From an uncultured Oscillospiraceae bacterium (GTDB lineage Bacteria > Bacillota > Clostridia > Oscillospirales > Oscillospiraceae): 22,038 nt of DNA. Position 1 is the stretch's first letter; each line of letters begins with the position of its first letter. Positions 1 through 7,676 of this stretch are shown in pieces. Below the pieces are notes generated by a model that was given only the letters and a program-made list of their open reading frames with translations, was not told the DNA's origin and did not search any database. Both the position numbers and the translations under genes were made by a program. Location: NCBI GenBank assembly GCA_905234005.1, contig CAJOFW010000015.1:1-22038 (forward strand), read 5' to 3'.

Positions 1-21
1 ACAGTTTTCTCCGAGAGGGAC

Positions 22-50
22 TTGTAACATTTGTAATTCTATGCTACAAT
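22..50 (+). promoter_or_regulatory. Sigma-A promoter of the penicillin-binding protein gene
   Basis: TTGTAA at 22-27 and TACAAT at 45-50 are separated by 17 bp, close to the sigma-A consensus. Transcription would begin near 57 and run through a leader of about 70 nt to the TTG start at 127. Prediction from sequence only. Confidence 0.6.
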
Positions 51-126
51 AGCCCGGAAACGGCAATCATGTACTTGTTACGGCGCCGGGCCTTCGCGCC
101 CGGCCTCATGACCGGAGGATATACGC

Positions 127-2475
127 TTGAACAACTTTCGCAGTAAATGGAACAGCTTCCTTGCGTGGCACAGATCACGCAGGGCGCGGCGGGCGCGGCG
201 GGCCGCCGGCTCCGTCGTGGACAACGCCGCCGCCGGCGTCGGGTTCGTATTGCAGACGGCCGTCAAGGCGCTGGTCACCGTGCTTCTCATATTCGTCACG
301 ACCGGGCTGATCTTCACCTGCATCTTCGCCGTCTACGTGAAGACCTGCCTGTCCGAGGATCTGAACGTCTCCCTGGAGGAGATGACGCTGTCCCTCTCGA
401 GCACGATCCTGTACCAGGACGGCGGCGAGTGGAAGGAGCTTGCGACGCTGTACTCCGACGAGGATCGCATCTGGGTCGATTACGAGGAGATCCCCGTCTA
501 CCTCGAGTACGCCGCCGTCGCCATCGAGGATCACCACTTCTACACCCACAAGGGCGTGGACTGGTACCGTACCGCCGGCGCGTTCGCCAATATGTTCATC
601 GGTATGCGCAACAACTTCGGCGGCTCCACGATCACCCAGCAGCTCATCAAAAACCTCACCGAATACGACGACGCCACGGTACAGCGAAAGCTTTTGGAGA
701 TCTTCCGCGCCCTCGAATTTGAAAAAATCTACACCAAATCCGAGATCATGACCTGGTATCTCAACGAGATCTACCTCGGCGAACGCTGCTACGGCGTCGG
801 CACCGCCGCGATGATGTACTTCGGCAAGGATGTGTCCGAGCTTGACCTCGCCGAGTGCGCGAGCCTGATCGGCATCACAAACAACCCCTCGCTCTACGAC
901 CCCTATCTCTCCCGCGAATCCCGTGAGCGCAACAAGACCCGTCAGGAGACGATCCTCTGGGAGATGTACGATCAGGGCTACATCACCTACGACGACTACA
1001 ACGCCGCCGTCGCCGAGGAGCTGCATTTCGAGCAGAGCGAGGAATTCGAGCGCCAGAGCGTCATCTACTCCTACTACGTCGACACCGTCATCCGCGACGC
1101 GATCGAGGATCTGATGGAGGAAAAGGGCGTCTCCCGTTCGACCGCCGAGCACCTGCTGTACAACGGCGGCTACAAGATCTACTCCTGCATCGACATGCGT
1201 ATTCAGGACATCGTGGACAACATCTACGAGAATCCCTACAATATGCCCAGCCCCTACCGCTCCTCGAGCCAGCAGCTCCAGTCGGCCATCGTCATCATCG
1301 ACCCGTACACCGGCGACATCGTGGCCCTGTCCGGCGGCGTCGGCGAGAAGACCATGTCCCTGTCGCTCAACAGAGCCACGCAGTCCACGCGCCCGCCCGG
1401 GTCGTCCCTCAAGCCGCTGAGCGTCTACTCCCCCGCGATCGACCTCGGCCTCGTCACACCCCAGACGACGCTGAACGACTCGCCGAATATCGTGCTGACC
1501 GGCACGAGCTGGTATCCGCAGAACTCCGGCGGCGGCTACAGCGGCTACATCACCATCCGCTACGCCCTGCAGCAGTCCAAGAACACCATCGCCGCGCAGC
1601 TTCTCGATATGCTCGGCCGCCAGACCTCGTGGGACTACGTCACGAACCACTTCGGCCTCACGACGCTTGTGCGCGACTATATCAAGGAGGACGGCACCAC
1701 CGCCACCGACTACGACTACGCCCCGCTCGCCCTCGGCCAGCTCTCCTACGGCGCGACCGTGCGTGAGATGGCGCAGGCGTACACCGCGTTCGTGAACGAC
1801 GGCGTCATGAGCTACGGACGCACCTACTCCCTGATCACCGACGACAACGACGAGGTCGTGCTCACCAATCCGACGCGGCAGGTCGTCGCCCTCAAGGCCA
1901 ACACCGCGCACATCATGTGCGAGCTGATGCAGAACGCCGTCAAAAACGGCACCGGCACCGACGCCTACTTCACCACCACCGCCGTCGCCGGCAAGACCGG
2001 TACGACGACGAACGACCAGGATCGCTATTTCGTCGGCTTCACGATGTACTACGTCGCCGCCGTCTGGACCGGCTACGATTCGCCCGCGAAGATGTTCTAC
2101 TACTCGAACCCCGCGGCGCAGATCTGGAAGAACGTCATGACCCAGGTGCACGCCGGATATTCCTACTGGGAGTTCCCGACCGCCACCGAGACCTCGACCA
2201 CCAACCAGGATGTAACGCCGCAGTATACCGTAACCGTCACACCCGAGCCGACGCAGACGCCGGAGCCGGAATCCACCGAGCCGCCGACGCCCGGCGATAC
2301 CACCCCCACCCCGCAGGAAACGCAGGCCCCCGCTCCCACCGAGATTCCGGTCGAGACAACGCCCGAGCCGGTCGTGGAGACGCCGGAGCCGGTCGTCGTG
2401 ACGCCCGAGCCGGTCTCCGAACCCGACCCGACGCCGCCGCCCGCCGCCGAGCAGGAGCCGGTCGACGAGGGCTGA
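127..2475 (+). CDS. Class A penicillin-binding protein (transglycosylase/transpeptidase)
   Basis: Bifunctional peptidoglycan synthase, 782 residues, which polymerises lipid II glycan and cross-links stem peptides outside the membrane. A basic cytoplasmic tail (residues 1-27) precedes one membrane segment (about 46-72). The GT51 domain has EDHHF at 134-138 with the catalytic Glu134, GGSTITQQ at 165-172, and LNEIYLG near 212-218. The transpeptidase domain has SSLK at 426-429 with acylated Ser426, SKN at 484-486 and KTGT at 623-626, so both active sites look intact. The last 80 or so residues are a Pro/Thr/Glu tail of imperfect TPEP repeats, probably a flexible extracellular extension. The start is TTG, chosen because GGAGG lies at 116-120 and no ATG fits the amino end. 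The gene stands alone, with its own promoter and a strong terminator behind it. Paralogue identity (PBP1a or another) cannot be settled here. Confidence 0.95.
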   Translation: MNNFRSKWNSFLAWHRSRRARRARRAAGSVVDNAAAGVGFVLQTAVKALVTVLLIFVTTGLIFTCIFAVYVKTCLSEDLNVSLEEMTLSLSSTILYQDGGEWKELATLYSDEDRIWVDYEEIPVYLEYAAVAIEDHHFYTHKGVDWYRTAGAFANMFIGMRNNFGGSTITQQLIKNLTEYDDATVQRKLLEIFRALEFEKIYTKSEIMTWYLNEIYLGERCYGVGTAAMMYFGKDVSELDLAECASLIGITNNPSLYDPYLSRESRERNKTRQETILWEMYDQGYITYDDYNAAVAEELHFEQSEEFERQSVIYSYYVDTVIRDAIEDLMEEKGVSRSTAEHLLYNGGYKIYSCIDMRIQDIVDNIYENPYNMPSPYRSSSQQLQSAIVIIDPYTGDIVALSGGVGEKTMSLSLNRATQSTRPPGSSLKPLSVYSPAIDLGLVTPQTTLNDSPNIVLTGTSWYPQNSGGGYSGYITIRYALQQSKNTIAAQLLDMLGRQTSWDYVTNHFGLTTLVRDYIKEDGTTATDYDYAPLALGQLSYGATVREMAQAYTAFVNDGVMSYGRTYSLITDDNDEVVLTNPTRQVVALKANTAHIMCELMQNAVKNGTGTDAYFTTTAVAGKTGTTTNDQDRYFVGFTMYYVAAVWTGYDSPAKMFYYSNPAAQIWKNVMTQVHAGYSYWEFPTATETSTTNQDVTPQYTVTVTPEPTQTPEPESTEPPTPGDTTPTPQETQAPAPTEIPVETTPEPVVETPEPVVVTPEPVSEPDPTPPPAAEQEPVDEG

Positions 2476-2546
2476 TCCCAAGTCGGCACACGTTGACGGA
2501 ATTCCGCACAGGTTGACATAAATTACAATTGTTACAGATAATCCGC

Positions 2547-2600
2547 ATATCCGTTTTCCGACCGTTTTTTCCCGAACGGTGCGGAAAACGGATATTTTTT
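2547..2600 (+). terminator. Rho-independent terminator after the penicillin-binding protein gene
   Basis: A 14-bp perfect stem (2547-2560 with 2582-2595) is extended by a 6-bp inner stem (2561-2566 with 2575-2580) and followed by a T run from 2596. Strong intrinsic terminator geometry. Confidence 0.9.
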
Positions 2601-2623
2601 CCGCCGCGCCGCCAAGGTTCCTG

Positions 2624-2652
2624 TTGACACGGCGGATACAATGTGTTACAAT
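2624..2652 (+). promoter_or_regulatory. Sigma-A promoter of the small unknown gene and NlpC/P60 operon
   Basis: A consensus TTGACA at 2624-2629 and TACAAT at 2647-2652 have a 17-bp spacer. Predicted start near 2659 gives a leader of about 55 nt before the ATG at 2715. Confidence 0.8.
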
Positions 2653-2714
2653 CTGGTAACAAATAACGCGCCGCCCGCGGATGGTCGCGGACAGCGCAGA
2701 AGGAGTTGATTATC

Positions 2715-3008
2715 ATGGGCCAGCAGAAAACTGCCGTGCTGCAATACAAGGGGCGTCCCCTCCGCCGGAAGGACAACCTGATCTATTTTGGGAGCATGGC
2801 GGACAAGTACATCATCATGCTTCAGATTCTGGATACCAAAAAAATCAAGGACATGGACGTGGCCACGAAGGTCTCCGTCCAGCTCCAGCTCACCGATCCC
2901 GACCTCAAGAGCCGCGACCGCGTCGTCAAGAAAAGCGAAAAGGACAGCCTCTACGCCGCGATGGATGTAGCCTCCGTGTGGCTTGACCGGGCGCTCGCTT
3001 CGCGATGA
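2715..3008 (+). CDS. Unknown 97-residue protein coupled to the NlpC/P60 gene
   Basis: I do not recognise a family. The protein is small, soluble and charged, with no signal peptide or membrane segment. It begins MGQQKTAVLQYKGRPL, has a central beta-like stretch (FGSMADKYIIMLQIL), and ends in a helix-like tail. The ATG at 2715 is preferred over an in-frame TTG at 2706 because AAGGAG at 2699-2704 is correctly spaced for 2715 and overlaps the TTG choice too closely. Its TGA (3006-3008) overlaps the ATG of the next gene (3005-3007), so the two are probably translationally coupled. It may be a cytoplasmic partner of cell-wall metabolism, but that rests only on gene position. Confidence 0.8.
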   Translation: MGQQKTAVLQYKGRPLRRKDNLIYFGSMADKYIIMLQILDTKKIKDMDVATKVSVQLQLTDPDLKSRDRVVKKSEKDSLYAAMDVASVWLDRALASR

Positions 3009-4621
3009 GTACGGATAAGCTCCTCAAGTCGCTCGCCGTCGCAGCGCTGCTCCTCTGCATCGTCGTGAGCAGCAGCGCCACGGCGGCCCGGGCCGACAGC
3101 ACGGGCGCGGCCACGGTGACCGCCTCCGCGCTCAATATGCGCAGCGAGGCGAACACCACCTCCTCCATCGTGACCACCCTCACGAAGGGCACGGTCGTAC
3201 TCGTGACCGGCTCGGAGGGCGGCTGGTATAAGGTATCCTATCAGGGCAGCGAGGGCTACATGCTGTCCGACTATCTGACCTTCTCCCAGACGGCCACGGC
3301 GAATCTCGGCACCGGCACGGTGACAAGCTCGAACGTGCGCGTCCGCTCCGGCCCCGGCACGGGCTATTCGATCCTCGGCGTGGTAAACAGCGGCACGACG
3401 CTGACCGTCACCGGCGTGTCCGCCGACTGGCTGCAGGTCAGCTACGGCGGCTCCACCGGCTACATCAGCAGCGCCTACGTGTCCGTCGGCGGCTCGTCCT
3501 CGGGTTCGTCGTCGTCCGGTTCGTCGTCGGGCTCGTCCTCGTCCGGCTCCACATCCGTTGAGAGCGTGTCCGGCACCGGGACGATCAAGGGCAATTACGT
3601 CCGCGTCCGCTCCGGCCCCGGCACGGGCTATTCGATCCTCGGCGTTCTGTCCAACGGCACGACGCTTACCGTCACGGGCAAGTCCGGCGACTGGTATCAG
3701 GTGAGCTACAGCGGCTCCACCGGCTACGTCAGCGGCGCGTATATGACGCTCGCCGAATCGTCCTCCGGCTCGTCGTCGGGCGGCACGACCCCGGCGTCCG
3801 GCACCGGGACGATCAACGCAAACGGCGTCCGTCTGCGTTCCGGCCCCTCCACCTCGAGCAGCATCCTCGGTTCGTTCAGCACCGGCGCGACGATGACCGT
3901 CACCGGCACGTCCGGCGACTGGTATCAGGTGAACTATAACGGCACGACGGGCTACGTCTACAAGACCTACCTGACCGTCGGCAGCTCCGGCAGCAGCAGC
4001 ACCTCCACCACCGGCGGCAGCTCCGTGACCGTCACGGACATGACCAGCACGACCGCGTGGGTCATCAGCGCCGTGCATATGCGCACAGGCCCCGATACCT
4101 CGTATTCGAGCATGCGCGTACTGTCGACCGGCACGAGCGTCACGCTCACGGGCTACACCGACAAGTGGTACCGCGTTACATACAACGGCGAGACGGGCTA
4201 TGTGTTCAAGACCTACCTCAGCACCGCCGAGCCTTCGACCACCGCGTCCTCGGAAGGCGCCCGCATCGTCGCCGCCGCGAAGAAATACCTCGGCGTCCCC
4301 TACGTCTACGGCGGGACAAGCCCCTCGGGCTTCGACTGCTCCGGCCTCGTCTACTACGTCTACCGCGAGTGCGGCTACTCGATCACACGCACGGCCACGA
4401 GCCAGAACAGCGACGGCTACTATGTCTCCCGCGCAAATCTCCAGCCCGGCGACATCATCATCTTCTACAACACCGCGATCACGGGCATCGGACACTCCGG
4501 CATTTACATCGGCAACAACCAGTTTATCCACGCCTCCTCCGGCGCGGGCAAGGTCATCATCAGCGAGCTGACCGGCTACTACGACACGCGCTATTACAGC
4601 GCCCGCCGCGTCGTGGGATGA
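3005..4621 (+). CDS. Secreted SH3b-repeat NlpC/P60 peptidoglycan hydrolase
   Basis: Predicted exported cell-wall endopeptidase of 538 residues. A signal peptide spans residues 1-30, with likely cleavage after ATAARA. Five bacterial SH3 domains follow at about 35-92, 104-161, 192-249, 267-324 and 349-405; they carry repeated RSGPGTGYSILG and WYQVSYSG motifs and are expected to bind peptide stems. The linkers are Ser/Gly-rich, especially 163-185. The carboxyl-terminal NlpC/P60 domain (about 418-538) has FDCSG with the catalytic Cys445, GHSGIYIG with His497, and His509 in FIHA as the likely third residue. Such enzymes usually cut the gamma-D-Glu to diamino acid bond; the precise bond here is inferred. 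Translation is coupled to the upstream small gene, and a terminator follows 18 bp after the stop. Confidence 0.95.
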   Translation: MSTDKLLKSLAVAALLLCIVVSSSATAARADSTGAATVTASALNMRSEANTTSSIVTTLTKGTVVLVTGSEGGWYKVSYQGSEGYMLSDYLTFSQTATANLGTGTVTSSNVRVRSGPGTGYSILGVVNSGTTLTVTGVSADWLQVSYGGSTGYISSAYVSVGGSSSGSSSSGSSSGSSSSGSTSVESVSGTGTIKGNYVRVRSGPGTGYSILGVLSNGTTLTVTGKSGDWYQVSYSGSTGYVSGAYMTLAESSSGSSSGGTTPASGTGTINANGVRLRSGPSTSSSILGSFSTGATMTVTGTSGDWYQVNYNGTTGYVYKTYLTVGSSGSSSTSTTGGSSVTVTDMTSTTAWVISAVHMRTGPDTSYSSMRVLSTGTSVTLTGYTDKWYRVTYNGETGYVFKTYLSTAEPSTTASSEGARIVAAAKKYLGVPYVYGGTSPSGFDCSGLVYYVYRECGYSITRTATSQNSDGYYVSRANLQPGDIIIFYNTAITGIGHSGIYIGNNQFIHASSGAGKVIISELTGYYDTRYYSARRVVG

Positions 4622-4638
4622 GCATCGACCGCAAAAAA

Positions 4639-4668
4639 CCGACACGCGAAAAGCGTGTCGGTTTTTTT
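4639..4668. terminator. Bidirectional terminator between convergent genes
   Basis: A perfect 9-bp stem (4639-4647 with 4653-4661) and GAAAA loop has seven T on the + strand (4662-4668) and six A just before the stem (4633-4638), so it can act on both strands. Confidence 0.9.
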
Positions 4669-4774
4669 GTGCGGATAACGCGTTTTTACTGTCTCCGATG
4701 AAAAGCTTTGTTTCGTTACCGGGCGCAAAGCCTTGGAAACGCAGCCTTTTGGAAGCGAAAGCAAGTTCTTTTTG

Positions 4775-4800
4775 ATACTTTTTCTTTGGGGAAAAAGTAT
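4775..4800. other. AT-rich hairpin overlapping the stop of the leucine-rich repeat gene
   Basis: A perfect 10-bp inverted repeat (4775-4784 with 4791-4800) with a 6-nt loop shares base 4800 with the TAA stop of the minus-strand gene. No T run follows it in the minus direction, so it may protect or punctuate the transcript 3' end rather than terminate. The true stop for that transcript may be the bidirectional terminator at 4639-4668. Confidence 0.5.
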
Positions 4801-6107
4801 TACGCGCCGGTGTCCTCCACGATGAAGGAATGGCTCTCGCTGGCCTGAACGGCGCGGGCGGTGCCGTACACCGTCGTGCCGTCCGCCGTCACCCACTGCG
4901 GCTGAACGGTGATGGGCGTATAGTAGAGCTGGCCGGGGAAGCTGGGCAGCATGAGCGCGCAGAAATAAACGGACTGCTCGGAGAACGCCTCAGACGGCGT
5001 GTAGTCGAACGTTCCGAGCGTGTCGGTGCCGGACAGCTTGCTGTAAACCTTCTCCGTCATCTGCGTGCGGGTCGTCACGGTGCCGGTGGAGGGCCTGACG
5101 TAGCTGAGGATGAAGCCGACGGATTCGTAATCGAGCGAGTCGACCGAGGTGACGATGCGGAGCCTCGTGGTCTCGTCGGTCGAATACGTCGGGAAGCTGA
5201 GCTGGTAGCGCACGGTCAGCACGACCGGATCGACGAGTCTGGGCCACGCGGCGGCGGAGCCGTCCGGCTGCGCCGTGTAGGGCATCGTGAACGCCGTGTC
5301 GTAGTACCAGCCGCCGAACAGACCGTAGACCTCCGCCTCGTCGGTGTAGACGAAGCCGGTATCCGGGCTGACGGCGGTCGCGGTGTAGACCACGCGGTTC
5401 ACGGTGCGGCCGTCGGCGTTCGTGTACGGGACGGCGGTCACCGCGCCGCTGACCTCCGTGGTGTCGAGCGTGACGGAGATCGTGCAGTCCACGCTCCAGA
5501 CGTCGCCGAGGCTCGCCGTGGCGGCGGTGTAATCCGAGGCCCAGTCGAACGCGACGGAGCCGCCAAGGCAGATGATATTCGCGTTTTTCAGGTAGTCGTT
5601 GCCGGTGTCACTGATTGCGATGGCGTTCCACTGCTCCTCTGTGCCGGCGTAGTACACGGTCTTCAGGGCGGCGGTGCGCAGAAACGCGTTGTCGCCGACG
5701 GACGTGACGGTCACGGGGATCGTGATCGTCTCCAGCCCCGTGCAGCCCGCGAACGCGTAGCTGCCGATGGTGGCCGCGCCGTCCGACACGGCGACGTCGG
5801 CGATGTACGTGCGCCGGCCGTACCAGGGCGCGCCGTAGACCGTGCTCCAGTCCGTCATGGCGCCCGTGCCGGTGATCGTGAGGCTCTCCATGTCCGTGTC
5901 GACCGCCCATGTGAGCGCGTCGCCGCAGGTGCCGGAGATGTCGTCGTCGTCGATGATGATCGGAAGCTCGTTGTCTCCGTCCAGCACATCGAAGAGCGAG
6001 TCCTCGCCGGCGACGTCCTCCACCTCGTCCGCGAAAACGGCCGACGCGAGGCTCATGCAGAGCGCGATCATGAGAAGAAGGGAAACGATTTTTTTGAATT
6101 GATTCAT
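4800..6107 (-). CDS. Secreted BspA-like leucine-rich repeat protein
   Basis: Predicted exported protein of 435 residues. A signal peptide covers residues 1-26, with likely cleavage after AVFA, followed by an acidic stretch. Residues about 58-182 resemble BspA/LRR_5 repeats: CGDALTWAVD, LTITGTGAMTDW, IGSYAFAGCTGLETITIP and VGDNAFLRTAALKTVYYAG are typical of Clostridium surface proteins. The remaining 250 residues look beta-rich and were not recognised. No SLH or LPXTG anchor is visible, so it may be released or held by a partner. The start is supported by AAAGGAG just upstream. It lies 21 bp downstream of the SLH protein gene on the same strand, so the two are probably one operon and the SLH protein may supply the anchor (inference). 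Ligand unknown. Confidence 0.85.
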   Translation of the reverse strand: MNQFKKIVSLLLMIALCMSLASAVFADEVEDVAGEDSLFDVLDGDNELPIIIDDDDISGTCGDALTWAVDTDMESLTITGTGAMTDWSTVYGAPWYGRRTYIADVAVSDGAATIGSYAFAGCTGLETITIPVTVTSVGDNAFLRTAALKTVYYAGTEEQWNAIAISDTGNDYLKNANIICLGGSVAFDWASDYTAATASLGDVWSVDCTISVTLDTTEVSGAVTAVPYTNADGRTVNRVVYTATAVSPDTGFVYTDEAEVYGLFGGWYYDTAFTMPYTAQPDGSAAAWPRLVDPVVLTVRYQLSFPTYSTDETTRLRIVTSVDSLDYESVGFILSYVRPSTGTVTTRTQMTEKVYSKLSGTDTLGTFDYTPSEAFSEQSVYFCALMLPSFPGQLYYTPITVQPQWVTADGTTVYGTARAVQASESHSFIVEDTGA

Positions 6108-6128
6108 GAATTATTACTCCTTTCTGAA

Positions 6129-7460
6129 TCAAATAAAGTGGATGAGGTTGTTGAAGCGGTACAGGATCGTCACGAGCTGATACCGCGTGCAGTTGGCGTC
6201 CGGGGAGAAGGTCGTGCCGTCGCCGGTGCCCTTCACAATGCCCTGCTCATAGGCCCACAGGACGGATTTGTACGCCGACGAGCCTTTTTCCACATCCGTA
6301 AACGGGCTTGCCGTCCCGGACACGGCGGGCCTGTCCGCCATACGGTAGAGCATGATGACGATCTGTGCGCGTGTGATACTGCCGGACGGGCTGAATTTTG
6401 TGGCCGACGTGCCCTTGATGATGCCCTGCGCGTATGCCCACAGCACGGCTCTGTAGTACGCGTCGGACTTTTTCACGTCCTTAAACGGGTTTTCAAGGCC
6501 CGTCACGTCCGGCTTTCCGGCGAGGCGGTAGAGCATCAGCGCGAACTGGCCGCGTGTACAGTCGCTGCCCGGTGAGAACGTCGTCGCGCTCGTGCCTCTG
6601 ACGATGCCGTTGTTGTAGGCCCACATGACCGCCGTGAAGTACGACGCGCTGTCCGAGACGTCCGTAAACGGGTTCGGCGTCGTTACCGTGACCGCGGCGC
6701 TCCAGGCGCTCCACGAGCCGCCGTAGGCACGGACGCGGTAGGCGTATGTCGTGCCCGCGCCGACGGCGCTGTCGGCATAGTCTGTCCCGGCCGTATCGGC
6801 CAGCGTCTCCCACGCGCCGCCGGATACCCTTCGGGCGACCTGGTACGACGTCGCGCCGCGCACTCCCTGCCAGACGATCGTCACGCCGGCGCTGTCGGAG
6901 GCGGCGGATGTGATCGCCGGGGCGTCAAGCTCGTAGTAGGTGATGCTCAGGCCGTTCGGGTCGTAAGGCCCGGGTCTTCCGGCGTCGTCCAGCGCGCTGA
7001 CAGTGTATGTATACGTCCTGCCGGTCTGAACCGAGACGTCCGTCCAGCGGTTGTCGTCTACGTCCGTGAGCGCCGTCCACGAGCCTGTCCCGACGCGGCG
7101 GTAAACGCGGTAGACCTCCGCGTCGGCCACGGCCTCCCAGGTCAGCGTCACGCCGACCGCGCCGGCGTCCGAGGGCGAGGCGGCCTGCGACGCCCGCGTG
7201 AGCGTCAGAAGCGACGGGACGGCAAGCTCGGACGCGTCCGTGGCCGTGCCGTCGGTGACGATCACAGCCGCGCCGTCCGTGGCGGAGCTTTCATCGACGA
7301 TCGCCGCCGCGCCGTCCGCTATCGTGTTATCCGGTAACGCCGCCGCATCGACGAGCCCCGGCTCCGCCGCGGCGCTCCCGCCGAGCGCCGCAGCGCCCGC
7401 AGGCAGCATCGCCGCGCAGACCGTAAGCAGGACGATCAGCGCTATCCATTTCTGTTTCAT
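6129..7460 (-). CDS. FN3 and S-layer homology domain surface protein
   Basis: Predicted wall-attached protein of 443 residues. A signal peptide (about 1-25, MKQKWIALIVLL onward) is followed by an Ala/Asp-rich linker. Two fibronectin type III domains lie at about 85-175 and 180-263, and three SLH repeats at about 266-443. Each SLH repeat shows the FxDV...WAY..GI(V/I)(R/K)GT...FSP....R.Q pattern that binds pyruvylated secondary wall polysaccharide. The protein ends directly after the third SLH repeat. The ATG at 7460 is chosen because it has GGGAGGG upstream and the in-frame ATG at 7490 overlaps the predicted -10 box. No enzymatic domain is visible, so a structural or adhesive role is likely. 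It is first in the operon with the leucine-rich repeat gene. Confidence 0.9.
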   Translation of the reverse strand: MKQKWIALIVLLTVCAAMLPAGAAALGGSAAAEPGLVDAAALPDNTIADGAAAIVDESSATDGAAVIVTDGTATDASELAVPSLLTLTRASQAASPSDAGAVGVTLTWEAVADAEVYRVYRRVGTGSWTALTDVDDNRWTDVSVQTGRTYTYTVSALDDAGRPGPYDPNGLSITYYELDAPAITSAASDSAGVTIVWQGVRGATSYQVARRVSGGAWETLADTAGTDYADSAVGAGTTYAYRVRAYGGSWSAWSAAVTVTTPNPFTDVSDSASYFTAVMWAYNNGIVRGTSATTFSPGSDCTRGQFALMLYRLAGKPDVTGLENPFKDVKKSDAYYRAVLWAYAQGIIKGTSATKFSPSGSITRAQIVIMLYRMADRPAVSGTASPFTDVEKGSSAYKSVLWAYEQGIVKGTGDGTTFSPDANCTRYQLVTILYRFNNLIHFI

Positions 7461-7488
7461 ACTGTCCCTCCCAAAGGTACTGGCAATC

Positions 7489-7517
7489 ATTATATACTAT
7501 TTGCCGCGATAATACAA
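7489..7517 (-). promoter_or_regulatory. Sigma-A promoter of the SLH/leucine-rich repeat operon
   Basis: On the minus strand, TTGTAT (7512-7517) and a perfect TATAAT (7489-7494) are 17 bp apart. Its position excludes the ATG at 7490 and supports 7460 as the start. Confidence 0.75.
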
Positions 7518-7558
7518 ACAGAACATTTATACATTTCAGTCTGTCAAACCGCGCTCCC

Positions 7559-7587
7559 TTGACAAAACCGGCGCGGATACCTATAAT
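7559..7587 (+). promoter_or_regulatory. Consensus sigma-A promoter of metY-metA with a nearby dyad
   Basis: TTGACA at 7559-7564 and TATAAT at 7582-7587 with a 17-bp spacer form a full consensus promoter. The predicted leader is about 83 nt. CGGATA at 7590-7595 and TATCCG at 7606-7611 form a dyad across the predicted start site, a possible operator. No S-box or T-box features are visible in this short leader. Confidence 0.85.
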
Positions 7588-7676
7588 AACGGATAACCGT
7601 ATTGATATCCGCACCTGTGTGGATTCCCGTTTTCATCCGCAATGACAGTGAAACGATTTCAGAAGGAGCCGTACAC

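Noticed and set aside
175..2481. Long open frame antisense to the penicillin-binding protein gene (768 codons)
   Set aside because: GC-rich codon bias of the real gene opens the opposite frame. The product is Arg/Gly/Val-rich without any recognisable domain or ribosome site.
2513..2542. Promoter-like TTGACA, 18 bp, GATAAT after the penicillin-binding protein gene
   Set aside because: It would start transcription directly into the terminator at 2547-2600 with nothing to express; a chance match is more likely.
2951..4645. Long open frame antisense to the NlpC/P60 gene
   Set aside because: It mirrors the SH3b repeats, has repetitive Arg/Ala/Gly composition, and conflicts with a gene having clear domains and a catalytic Cys-His pair.
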